Origin: Torymus aiolomorphi | Taxonomy: Eukaryota; Arthropoda; Insecta; Hymenoptera; Torymidae | Direction: 5' to 3' | NCBI GenBank assembly: GCA_036365515.1 | Contig: CM070877.1 | Span: 186,001-250,000 of the forward strand | Length of the DNA stretch: 64,000 bases | In this document: positions 1 to 12,800 of the stretch, piece after piece | Numbering within the stretch: position 1 is the first letter of the stretch | How the letters are laid out: each line of letters begins with the position of its first letter | Position numbers and translations under genes: made by a program | Notes under the pieces: generated by a model | What the model was told of the DNA's origin: nothing | What the model saw: only the letters and a program-made list of their open reading frames with translations | The model's database searches: none

Positions 1-473
1 CCCAAATTATAGTCAAATTAATTTTTTATCTATATTTACTGGTCAAAATATTTATATTATAGGACAAGGAATCAGTAAGAAGTTATAGAAAAGTTTAGCT
101 GGTAGCTAAAAATCAAACGAATAACTATAGATGGATAGGTGAAAAGTAATTTTTGGAGTGATGTTGCATTAATTGTATAGAAATGAAAAAAAAGAATTTA
201 TAAACTATTTAGTCAAAAATTACTTTATTTTCCTCAAGTTGCAAAATAATATTATGTTTTTTACATTGTTTATAATCTAACGATACTTTATATTCCTTTG
301 TCACCATGCCCCAATATTTCACGCGTATCTATCTTATCAACCGAAAATCGACAAGAAACTAAAATATAATACCTTGTGTAGAAATCAAAGTAACATTAAC
401 TTTTCAACTTTTTCGTTTTTTTTTTTTTGTTTTAAAAATAAAAATCATTTTTTAAAGATCTTTATTATTTCCC
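1..473. other. AT-rich non-coding stretch at the window edge
   Basis: No supported gene. The sequence is AT-rich with homopolymer runs, and the only open frame here is short and T-rich. It ends at the target-site duplication of the MITE that follows. Confidence 0.5.
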
Positions 474-476
474 TTA

Positions 477-730
477 GAGACTGTCTACATAGTGGGTTTT
501 GGGCTTTGAACTTTGAGCTTTGGGCAATGTGTAAAAAAAATCGTTGTCGGTTATCTTGTAAATTCACAATCCGTGGTCAATTATAAAGTTATGTCAGTAT
601 TCAGTTGTATAGAAGTTCTGTTCGTCTTTAACCACGCGTTGTGAATTTACAAGGTAACCGACAACGATTTTTTTACACATTGCCCAAAGCCCAAAGCTCA
701 AAGCCCAAAACCCACTATGTAGACAGTCTC
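477..730. mobile_element. PIF/Harbinger-like MITE (foldback, TTA duplication)
   Basis: Two arms of about 93 bp (477-570 and about 638-730) are near-perfect reverse complements around a loop of about 68 bp. The termini read GAGACTGTCTACATAGTGGG. The element is flanked on both sides by TTA (474-476 and 731-733). A 3-bp TTA/TAA duplication is characteristic of PIF/Harbinger elements, so this is probably a non-autonomous member. It has no coding capacity. The family assignment rests only on the duplication and the terminal structure. Confidence 0.8.
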
Positions 731-847
731 TTAAAATTTAACCTTCTCCCCAGTTCTTTGAAAACCAGTCCACGAAGACAGCAAAAAAAAAAAAGATTTT
801 AAAACCCCAAAGGAAAGCGAGAGAGAGAGAGAGAGAGCCGGAGACAG

Positions 848-3658
848 TTAGAGAGCAAAGACAACAGCCTCGTAGCTCAAGAACTTGCAGAAGAGCTCGA
901 CAAGCGCGTAGGCAAGCAAATCGAGCGCCCCCCACCCGTCATCCTCCTCATCCCCCGCCACACTAACTTGCTCGTCCAGTGACTCGTTGATGACCTGGGC
1001 GCTCTTGTTGGCAATGGACGTGGACGCCGGCGCCATGGTGGACGAGGCCATGTGCGTGGATTCGTTCATGCGCTGCTGCTGCTGGGGCGACGGCTGCGAC
1101 GGCTGGGGTATGCTCACGATCGTCGTCTTCTCGGGGTTGAGGGTACCGGGTGGTATGATGACCTGGTCGACGGTGCCGGTCTCGAGAGGCTCCGCCTGCA
1201 CGATGTCCGCGTTTATCGTCGAGGCGAGCTTGCGCGTCTTCGCGGGAACTTTCGGGGCGCCAGCCGAGCGACCTGGACGCGGACAGGGCCCGCCCGGAGG
1301 CCTTTGCCGACTGATTCCGCTTGGCCCGGCGATCGGCTCGGGCGGTGCTTCTGGTGGTGGACATGGCGGTGGTTCCTTCGAGGTTGGACGGCTTTTCGCC
1401 TGGGGAGAGGTCAAGGGAGTGGAGTTGTATTGGGGAGTTGTTGGTGTTATTGCAATTATATGTGAAAAATGTCGTAATTTAGAGTGACTTGGTAAGGATA
1501 TCAGTGTCTTCCAAGAGTTAGTTTTTAGCGTTATAACTATGACAAGTATAATTATATGGAATGGTTAACGATTGTTCAGTCTGTGCGGAAGTGCAATTTG
1601 AATATTATAAGCTTGGAAAAACAGGAAACGAAATAATATTGACAAAGTTTCATTGTTTTATCAAAATCCTTAAAATGGTGTATGCTATGCTTTGTTGTGT
1701 ACAGTAATAAAAAATAATGAAATATTGTGAATTTTATGCTACCTTTTCTTATTATTAAAGCTTATACTATTCTAATGCATTTTCGCATAAACGTTGTACT
1801 GGGCGGAAAAATCGTTAACTAAATAATTATTTATCGTATAAGTTCTGACGCTGAAAACTATAACTTTTGGTAGGGCCTATCTAGTGATACCATCCTTAAT
1901 AATCTTAAAAGTCCTTACAGTTCATTTTACAAACATTAATTATTCGATATTAGAACTTTCATCAAATGTCGTCAAGTTGTAAAAAAGTTATTAAAAGTAG
2001 ATTTGTTAATCTCTTTCAATATGCATTCCATGGTTCTCTATTCATTCAATAAGCTTATCTATAGATAACTTATAATTATACTCAAAAACTCACGGAACAA
2101 TTAAAATCACATTGTTGAATTGGAAATCACGTTCGAAACTGATTTAAACGATTCGTACCGATTTTATTTGTCTAAACAAGAAATAAAATCACATTTTTCA
2201 TTCAACATTTTGTATACGATTATAATTTTTCAGTTGACTAATTAACTATCGTAAGAATTAATAAATACAAAAAATTGAAAACAATCTAATCCTTTTAATG
2301 CATTTCTGTTACTCCAATATCTTGGTTATCTTTCTTCTCAAGTCTTAAAAAATAAATAAGACGAATAAAAAAAAGAATAACAGAACATCTCATCATCACA
2401 TACTTGACCGGGCCGTCGTTCGCGACCCATCCGCGCGTCACCGCCAACGGGCGCCGCCGTGCGCTTCGGTCTGCGTTTCGTCACCGCTTCGTTCTTCTCG
2501 CGTTCCTTGCGCTCCATCTCCTTCTGGAACTCCTGGGCGTGCTTCAGCCGCTGGGCCATGGCCTTCGTCATCCCGGGCTGCTTGTAGTCCACCTTCTTCG
2601 GCGACTTTGGCGGTGGGCCCTTCTTCGGTATTGTCGACTGCACCTGCGCCTTCGACGGCGGGCCTGTGCAGGCATTTACATGAGGATATATATTATACGG
2701 GGATATACATATAAGGATGTTTTTTTATTTTTATTCAAAATAAATGGATTATTCGTTAGTTGGAAATTAATATGTTAGAGAAAATTTCATGACGTTGCCT
2801 ATAAAATTGATAAATTTATCTTTTAAGTGCAAATGTCCAGTTGTTATAATCTACAGCAAAGGTCTAAATTTAACAAATGTTAAATAAAAAAATTCGATAA
2901 ATTGTTATTTTTATTTTATTGGTTACTTTCATTATTAGGTGATTAATTATCATGGTGCAATCGATGATGAATCATTTGATTGATCATCTAATAGCTATGA
3001 TTAGAGATTTGATCGATAACGCTAATTTATTTTTTAATGATATTAAGTACTCGTTGCGATACGTAAAAATATCCTTTTACTTTTGATGGTCAGTTTTCGC
3101 AAATTTTGAAATTATTTAGAATATGAAAATCTTTGCTGATTCTGTTATAATAACGTTGTACTTTGAATCTCATAGGTAGTAAAACTGATATTCGCGTTTA
3201 TATTTACCTTCACAGAAAGTTATGCCTATAGTTCTAGAGTATTAAAATTAAGAAACGAGAATTTCTATCAAATTATAACAGCTTCAAGTAATGATTGTAT
3301 GAAACTAATGCACAAAAATGTTATTGTCTACTTTAATCATTAAATAATTAAATGATTAAATAATTGCTTAAATTATTATTTCTTTTATTTAGTATTTGAC
3401 TGTATTTTTCATTAAAAAAATCAAAGAATCCATTACATTATGTACAGAAAAATCCAAAATCCTTATCAAAAAGTAACAAAACACCCATTCTGAAAAAATA
3501 ATTTTACAGAGCCGAAAACGACTAAAAAAGGCTTCATTAAAAGTTCTATTAGCCAAACGAATCTTCAAATAAGCAAAATGAAAAATCTCAATAATATACG
3601 CACGGCGCGAAGCGACGGCGGTGACGCCCGTCTTCGGGCACGGGTTTCGGCCGCTCAT
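848..3658 (-). CDS. Three-exon gene of unknown family, Lys/Pro-rich protein (288 aa)
   Basis: Coding exons are 3658-3604, 2663-2404 and 1399-848. The donors read GTGCGT and GTATGT, both acceptors are CAG, and the phases (1, then 0) join into one 288-codon frame, which is the main support. I do not recognise the family. Residues 20-48 are rich in Lys and Pro. Residues 50-76 form a charged, probably helical stretch with repeated KE/ER. Residues 105-150 are Pro-rich. A Gln run follows, then an acidic segment (EEDDGW) and a hydrophobic C-terminus. There is no signal peptide. The exons are much richer in GC than the introns. Exon 3 overlaps other open frames of the same GC-rich block, which I regard as shadows. 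It lies head-to-head with IRP1, with about 3.2 kb between the start codons. The last 25 residues are the least certain part. Confidence 0.6.
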
Positions 3659-6490
3659 CCTGACTCAGATGCGATTTCTTCAACGTTTATTAGAATTTTT
3701 CTTCAGCGTCGCGCATGCGACGATCGGGGTTGCAGTCCGCGTTCAACCGCTCATGATCGCAGCGACGCGGTGGTAGTGTGCGCCCGCCACTGTTCCATAG
3801 CGAGGGAAGGTACGGAAATTCTGAGGAGGCAAATGAGAGGTTTTGTTAGGGGATTTGGTGGTAAAAAGCGGGAGGATGGATGCATCATTTTGTGAAAAAG
3901 TTTTATTGGGAAATAATAGAGTTAACCGTATGGGATTGTATCTAAGTATGTTGAGGCCATCAGAAATTAAAAGTCGTCGTCTTATTAATTAGTGAGGAGT
4001 ATTAATTAAAGAATAGATTTTAATTCTAAAAGTCATAAAATATATCAAAACATAAGATATTTTAATTCATATTTCTGAGTAATGTTGGGTTTGAGATTTT
4101 TACGTGACAAAAGTAGCAGCATAGTTGCCATAAAGATCTTTACAATTAGTTGAAAAATTGATTTTTCTGAATATGGTAGAGACTAAATTCTTACGTAATT
4201 AATAGAAAAAATGTACTTACAAAAATTTTGGAATTTTGTGTTTTACAAGAATTTTGTCGGTGTAGGCCAAAACTTAAGGTTGGAATTGATTGACAGTTTG
4301 TGTGTTTCTACATCGTTTGTTTCAGTTGTTTAAGATGAATTTCAAATCGGAAAAGGAATACTGACTCCATTTTTTGTTCCTAGAGGTGGTTGAAGACTTT
4401 TTTAGTATAAAATTTGAAACTTTTCTTGAGAATTAGTATTATGTTTTATCATAAACAGATTTATCATGGTTAATCTATAATGAAAACCACGTTGTAAGTC
4501 TTCGACCACATTACAAATTTAAATTCGATACATTTATATGGTTGTAATCATTTGATATAAAATAAATTAATGGTAGGTATACATAGTTTTTTTACTGTTT
4601 TTGAAGCAACTAATGCGTTTGATACCTCCTATAAAATAGATATTTTAATGAATCAAACAGAAAAATAATTTTCTACCATAATAATCTAAATCTAAAAAAA
4701 TCATAAAAAAGCTTTCCATTTCGCAGCTTTCAGCTCACATATTAATTATATATGTTTGTACAGCGCCACCTATTTAACATTTTCGACTACAATTTGCAAT
4801 TCCTCAGTCATTATTTATATAGTCTTGAAACGGTCAGCAAAATATACTGTTCCAGAAAATAAACTTCTGTTGGCTTCCGTTTTACGATATGATCACTTCA
4901 CACACGATATACCAAAATATTACTTATTAAAATCTTTTTGCTGCCTATTCATTAAATTAATCATTGACCTAAAGAAAAATCGAAAGTTTAACTTAAATTT
5001 TGACCTGAAATTTTATCACTGTTTGAGAATGTTATAAATTAATTGAATTGTACTCTTGATGTTTTATTATATTGAGATGTATTTCTTTTTACAATAATAA
5101 TTCAAATTAAAAATAAATATTTCATTTGTTATTTATTACCTTTTATTTATGAATTATCGAGTGATTAGATAAAAAATAATTCACTTCTTTTTATATAATA
5201 TTACCTTTTCACTCATAACTTTTTATAATGTTAGAAGTGTTACGAATTGCCCTTGAAAATTTGAGATTTACGAAAATGTTACTAAATTAAAATAGCTCCA
5301 CTCGCGTAAAAAGAACCACTTAACCGGTTTACTCAAAATTTTAAAACCATATACTGATAAACACTAGATCGGACATAGAATGTAAAAAGTTGTTTAAACC
5401 AAGTATGGAATAATGATCTTTTTAAAAACTGAAATTCTTTAAGGATATTATTCTTATAAAAAATATAACAACATACAATCTTAACATACTAATATTTTAT
5501 ATACTCTATGTAATATAAAATTGTTTAATAAAAATTTAAATGCATATACAGTTTAACTGGCCTTTATCATTCGAGCTTATCTTAGAAACTTCTAAAAAAA
5601 ATCTCCGTGTTCGCGCGCACACGATCGGAATCAGTTTAAAAACAGTTTTGAAATATTAGCAATACTAATATACATTAATTTATAAATATGTAATAACAAT
5701 TTAAAAACTCAACATTTGTATAATTGATATTTATTAGCGCTAAAAATCATAATGTTCAAACTAGTGACCTATAAATAGATGGTTTGGGAAAAATTCAATT
5801 TCAAATAAAGATATAAATATTTTTTTAACTACGTTATTATATTGTACATTATTATAGACGAAATATTTCATTTTTTGAAAGAAAAGTTAAATTAAATACA
5901 TATATAACAAAAAAAAAAATGTAATCCCGAAATATCTCTGAAATTTACAAACCAATCGTTATACACTTCTCCAATATAGATATGGAAGTCTACCATATTC
6001 CACAAAATTTTAAAGCGATTTAATCAATTTTACTGTGCTTATCGGATGTCTAAAGAAAAGCGACTATTTAATTGTTTACAAATTATATTTTTTATCCAGA
6101 AAACATCGACAGCAATACATGAAAATTCAACAAGTTATAGGTAAGTCGTCACATAAACTTATATTTAAACAAAAGATGAGAAAACTTTTTTTTTTATTGC
6201 AATATCTTTTTTATTTTCAAAATCGATAAGTATAAATAACTTTTATGAAAAATCACATTTTCAATAGACTGATCAAAAAATAATTTTTGCTTTAAGTTTT
6301 CCAAAAATTGTATATTTCGATTCCAAACGTTCTATAAAACATATCACGCCTTCTCGAAGTTTCTTACAATCACAAAACTTAAAGAAACCTTCCTTAAACC
6401 TTAAAAATCTCATTCCAAAATCATTTAATTCATACATTTATCGGACAACCACGAGAAAGTCGCGATCTTTACGAAAATATAAATATAATC
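3659..6490. other. Intergenic spacer between two divergent genes
   Basis: The spacer is AT-rich. The first 150 bp (3659-3810) are GC-richer and probably hold the 5' UTR and promoter of the minus-strand gene. I see no RNA gene, long open frame or clear transposon in the rest. Confidence 0.5.
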
Positions 6491-6589
6491 ATGTCATATA
6501 CGAATAATTCCACCTCCTCCGCGAGTCTCTTTATTTTATACCGCGACTCGTTCTTTCTATGTCCACTCCCCTACCTTTCTCCTCTGCGC

Positions 6590-6873
6590 TCGACACACGA
6601 CACACATGATCGCGGTCTGCGCGAAAAGTGTCTGCGTGGTCAGTTTCGGAGTTCGCTCCGCGGCGGTGTGTTCGGTTACTGCGTATCATAACCTCTCTGC
6701 GTCTTCGTGTGTATATACCTATATATAATACGTACGTTGTACGTAGCACGTACACACGTACGCATATATAGGTATACATCGCGCGTTCTTTTGGGTGTTT
6801 ACGTGAGAGAGCCGAGAGGAGACGACGGCCGCCGCCACGCGCAGTGGACGACGTGACTCTGCCAGTGACAATC
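6590..6873 (+). promoter_or_regulatory. Probable IRP1 promoter and 5' UTR
   Basis: This GC- and CpG-richer stretch lies immediately before the IRP1 start codon in an AT-rich neighbourhood. It contains dense ACGT/GTAC palindromes at about 6729-6765 and an Inr-like CAGTTT near 6640. No transcription start can be fixed from sequence alone. Confidence 0.35.
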
Positions 6874-9800
6874 ATGGCTGGTAAGTGTACGCTCCTTCTT
6901 TCCTTGTATCTCCCCCCTTCGATCATTTTTCGATTAATTTTCGCGAAAAAGGCCGTTTTGGGATGGGCAGAATAGTTTTTCGTGATTCGCGGTAATGTGG
7001 AGTGGAGATCCGGTTCGGTGTTCTGTTAGCCGCGCGGCGAAAGTCGCGAGTGAATTTGGTGCCGATTGTTGGCGAAGGGCGAAAAGATGAAAGCTATATA
7101 CGTATACGAAGGTTCCGCCGAAAATAAATGCCGATCGTCCTGTCACGGTGTACCTATATGCGTGAGATGTAGGTTCGGTTACTTACATTGTCGTATTTAC
7201 GCGATGAATGTGCAGTTTTAAACGAGTTGCCCATTAACATGTTAATGTTTCGAGAATTATGCCGAGTCCGCAAGCCTACTTACACTAATGGTCTGTCTGT
7301 GCTTCGCCTTTTCGTTTCAGCGGAAAATCCCTTCAAGAGTCTGCTGCAAAGCGTCGACGTCTCGGGCAAGTCCAAGAATTTCTTTGACATCACCAGCTTT
7401 GGTGAGAAATATGGTAAGTTCATTTCTTTCTATTCGTTGCAATGCCTCTCAGAGTGAAAGTCAAATGAATGAGTGTGTCAGAACAACAGTTTTATGAGTG
7501 CCAGTTATTGGTTTCAATTGAGCCTCTCTTTTCTACAGACAGGTTGCCATTCTCGATAAGAGTTCTACTTGAGAGTGCGGTGAGGAACTGCGATGAGTTC
7601 CAGGTGAAAAAGCAAGATGTCGAGAAGATCTTGGACTGGGAGAAGAATCAGGCTCTGGCGGAGGGTGTGGAGGTGGCCTTCAAGCCTGCCAGAGTGATCC
7701 TACAGGTAAACATTGAAATGATCTAGACTTTATCTTTGATACGGATGGTCAACAAAAGAGAAAACTAATTTTAAAATGTACGACCAGTGATTTTGGTATT
7801 TCTTAATCACTTGAAAGAACTGATTGTGCCAGAAAAAAAACAAATGCTTTTATGATATCAATCATTTTTTGATTAATCACTATTGATAAAAATATGTGTA
7901 CATTTTGCAGTTTGATAAAAACTAATGAAATCTGCACTAAATAATTTCACTTGTTGAATCAAGAAAGTAGATAATAGAGTTTAATAGTATCAATAACACT
8001 ATCAGTTGATTCAATTATGCAAATAGCACTTACTGATTTCCATGCATGGAAGAACATTCAGGGTACTTTGCTATTACGTAATAATGTTTTTGCAATTCAT
8101 GTTGTAATGAAAGGTGTGTTTACCCAAGACCTATATTATCTTTTATTTATTTTATTGTAAATTATTCTTATAACTATGTCAAGAACTTTTATCATAAAAT
8201 AATAAATTGCAAAAATTGCAATAATTCAAATTAAGTTTTTATAATGTAAAAAGTTTATTAAAAATTGTAATATTACATTTTTAAATAAATGAATATTTCT
8301 AATTATACATAGGATTTCACTGGAGTTCCAGCAGTTGTTGATTTTGCAGCTATGAGAGATGCTGTTAAAAAACTTAATGGTGATCCTGATAAGATTAACC
8401 CAGTATGCCCTTCTGATCTAGTCATTGATCATTCAGTTCAAGTAGATTTTACTAGAAGGTAATTAATAATTAATAAAATAGTTTTAATAGTTACAGAAAT
8501 ATATATTTAGTATCAAATTTGAGGCTCAAATAAAAATATATTTTTTAAATTTTTAGTGAGGATGCTAGCAAAAAGAATGAAGAATTGGAATTTGAGAGAA
8601 ACAAGGAGAGATTCATGTTTCTAAAATGGGGTGCCAAAGCATTTGAAAACATGTTAATTGTACCACCAGGCAGTGGAATTGTTCACCAGGTCAATTTAGA
8701 ATATTTGGCCCGAGTTGTTTTCGATATGAATGACTACTTGTTCCCAGATAGCGTAGTAGGAACAGACTCACATACTACCATGATCAATGGTCTTGGTGTT
8801 CTCGGTTGGGGTGTTGGAGGTATCGAAGCTGAGGCTGTTATGCTTGGTCAAGCCATATCTATGCTGGTACCCAAGGTCGTTGGTTATAAATTAGTTGGAG
8901 AATTGAACCAATATGTCACATCGACTGATCTTGTACTCACAATCACAAAGGTAAATGTCAATTTTATATTAAAATTTTTAGATAAATTCTTCAAAGTTTT
9001 AATAATTACTTAGATTATATAATTTTTACACAAAATAAAATAATTCATAAAATGTTTTTCTAAACAAATTTTCAAGAAAAAACTATAAAAACAAGATTAA
9101 AAAGCTAGTTAAAAAATGAATTCGTTATTGTTATACTTGATAATAACTTTCGATTTTCATATATTGACATAAATATTTATTTATTTTTCAGAATTTGCGA
9201 CAACTTGGCGTTGTGGGAAAATTTGTGGAATTCTTTGGACCTGGTGTCTCTCAATTAAGCATTGCTGATCGAGCCACTATCTCCAACATGTGTCCCGAAT
9301 ATGGAGCAACTGTCGGTTTCTTCCCTGTCGATCAACAAAGTTTAAATTACCTTCGCCAAACAAGTCAGTATTTAAGTCTTTTGAAATCATCAAAACCATT
9401 TAATAATATTCAAAACTAAATAAAATTTTGAAAATTTCTAGGTCGATCGGAAGAGCATTTGGAGAGAATCGAAATATATCTTAAGGCCGTGCGTATGATC
9501 AGGAACTACGACGATGCAAGCCAAGACCCTATCTTCTCCGAAGTCGTGACTTTGGACCTTGCAACAGTCGTTTCCAGCGTTAGCGGACCCAAGAGACCTC
9601 ACGATAGAGTTTCGGTGTCTGACATGAAGAAAGATTTCAATGCTTGTCTTACAAATAAGGTGAGTAAACACATATTTTGCAATAATTTTTATCATACCCA
9701 CTTTATTATATAGTCAAATTAATTAAGAAAATGAGTAATTTTAAAGGAATTTACTTTGGCAATTAACGTATAAAAACATTGAAAACTGAGCAGAATTTGT

Positions 9801-12800
9801 GATTCAAAGTCAGTTATCAAGTTTTCAATTCGAGGACATAAACGTTAAAAAGTCAAACTTGTTACAATATTATTACTACCAAACATACTTACATAATTGT
9901 TCTTCAAACTGCTAGACAACAATTCTTTTTTCCTTCGGAAATTAACAGACTGCAGACAAATGTGTTAAACGTCGTTTAAAAAGTACACGTACGGGACAAA
10001 CATAACCCAGTGACGTATCAAATCACCGTCAAACAGGATCATGTTCACCTCACGCTGTACTTGGCACTCCGTCGTTCCTTCATCTTTTGTATCCTGAAAA
10101 CCAGTGAAAGCATACCTCGCAGTCGTCGCTGTGATTTTGACTGGCAGAATTTTAGGTAACAACTGCTGTGATATGAAATTTAATGCAACACATCACAGCA
10201 GTGTTCCTTCGAATTCCACCACCATGGCAGCCCCGCCAACTTCTTTCCACCGTCGATGAAAGTTTCCAACGTCGATATGTTCGCGTACATTTTACCTTGC
10301 TGATCTAGCTTTATGATCCTAAAATTCACCATACAGTTAGATCACCAAAGAAAAATATACGGAACTTTCTTCCTTTAGCTTTGGCTGCTCGTTCCTATGT
10401 CACCATCTGTGGTATCGCTGACGAATCTCGGAGCTAGGGACGAGTAATTCGATCTAGTCACGAATTCCAGTGACCACGCGCACTAGATCGATACTTCGCC
10501 CCTTACGTCGAGATGCCGGATCTTGATTCTTCGTTATTTAATTTTTTCTTTTATTTTTTTTGTTCGGTGGTGAATGTTGAACAGAGGCAAACATTGGATG
10601 AATCCTACCCGGTGAGGCGTCAACGTTACCCTGACCAGGAAAGATTTCATCCGACACCAGCCTTCTTTGATAATTTTTTTTTCTTGTTTATCACTTTGGT
10701 TTAACTTAAAATTAGAGTTTACAAATTTTTTAATTAGTTTGATGATTTGACGAAAAAACTTAATCGATTTGTAACCAAGTGACGTCAAATTATCAAACTT
10801 TAACAAATTAACATTTTACAAAATCCAAGTCTCGACGAAGTTATTCAGATACATGTGGCGCAAATACAGCTGACAAGTGATAAAATACATTCTTACAAAG
10901 AATTTCAGTAAAAAACGTATTACGTGGACTGAAAAAATATTCGTCGAACGTCACCGTTGTAACAAGATACTCTAATGATTCAGCTAAATATTTTGAATTC
11001 GAAGTGCCGTATCGGTAAGACTTTAGAACCGTTTCAATACCATCTACTAATTCAAACTAAAATAATATAAAACGATTTTATCAAAAAATAACTAAATTTC
11101 TTTTCAACCCGATTTTACACTTAAAAAAAAATTCTACTTAACAACAAACCGTACAATTTCAAACACGCGGTTCACGGCCAAGATAAAGTTTACAAACCCT
11201 TCCCATAAGTATCATATCCCAACGAAAAACCCCGAACTCGCGACTCGCGACAACATCAACAACCGGCCGCGAATTTACCTTTGCTCCTTCCTCTCACCTC
11301 GACACTCGCACTGCCCATCACACGCGAATTGCACAGTAGGTAGGAGTTGAGTCTCTGTATCTCCGATCGCCCCGAACGTGACTGACGAAGCGACGAGCGC
11401 CGCGGGCCCATTTATATGCGCGCTCGCGCGCAAGCACTGCAAAGACGCGCGACGCGCGACGCTGATGCTTTCCCTCCCCGCCGGGACCTATGATGCCCGT
11501 GCGCGCGCTGGAAAAGCGGGGAGGAAGAGCAGAAGCGACGATTTTAGAGGGAAAGTTGTAGGTACCACGGGCCCTGTGTAAATCATCGCGCGGTCGGGTT
11601 GCCAGGATTTTGGATTAGGTAGGGCGGAACTGAGTCGTCGATTTTTTTTCGGAATCGGGATGAATGTTTGGTAGATGAATTAAAGTACCATATAGATTTG
11701 TGTTATTGTGGTTAGTAAAGCTCGGGGTTTGAATTAAAACTATTGATTGTAGTTTTGTTTTGAAAAATATTTAAAGCTGACGGTTTGTATTGAATTCACC
11801 CTTTAATTTGAACTCTGTACGATCCTAGTTTAGTGGTTTTTAAAATTAAAGATATTACTGGCAAACAGTTTTTTAAAAGAGTTGAAATGTTATTTTTCTT
11901 TATTTAGGCAGAGACAAAATTTAAAATTATCGAAAAAAATGTTCACGTAATTATAACAAAAAATTTATATTTTTTATTTATGCTTTGCAACTAAATAGTT
12001 TTATTTTTACTATTGTGAACTTTTTATACGACAAATAATGTCGTACCTGGTACTAAAAATTACAATAAATTGTCCTGTAACATAACTTTCTCGTATATTT
12101 GATTTTTTTTTTTTAAATCATATACCCATCAATCATTTTTGTTTAATGTTGCGATAAATCATACAGTAACTTTGACTAAAAAATTTTTCTCATTTTTAAA
12201 AATTATCGACTCATTTATATTAATTCCAATGCCCAGATCCCAAATTACAGAACCTTTTTCGCTCATAGAACATAAAACTCTCTCAATCCACCTCGATCAT
12301 TTCAAAAAACCCATTTTACAAACTCGACGAACAATGGATGGTATATATGTTTGATGGAAAAGATCGCGATCGATTTTCATGCGACGAAGCTCTCCTTAAA
12401 CACGAGCTATATCGCGTTTCCGTCCTCGCGTGCATTGCTTTGGAAAATATAATTAGATTGCGATTTGCGCGGTTCGCACTTCCGATCGTCGCTGTGAAAC
12501 GCGAGAATGTAAACGCGAAGAATGGTTATGGTATATAGGATTTGTATAGCTGAAAAATGTATAGCTTTGAGCGTCAATTGACGATCTTAAATTGAAGAAA
12601 GTGGAAATCGTTAGTGTAAAATGTACAATAAATGCCTGTGAAACGAGACGATAGTGTAAAGCTTGATTAAAGAAACGATTATTAAAAATAATCGCATGGA
12701 AATTATTGAGGATGAAGAAATGCATGTATAGTATTATGCTGACATCTATTATTCGCTGATCGAAAAGGAGCTTGAAAGTTCGGTGACCTCTGTTTCTGAA

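Noticed and set aside
987..1487. Plus-strand open frames opposite the GC-rich third exon at 848-1399
   Set aside because: They overlap an exon with consistent splice sites and phases on the minus strand, so they look like shadows.
6861..6880. CAGTGA hexaloop-like motif just before the IRP1 start codon, as for an iron-responsive element
   Set aside because: The flanking bases do not pair into the required five-base stem and there is no bulged C in the right place.
12139..12538. Two short plus-strand frames in IRP1 intron 7
   Set aside because: AT-rich composition, no splice signals and no protein-like features.
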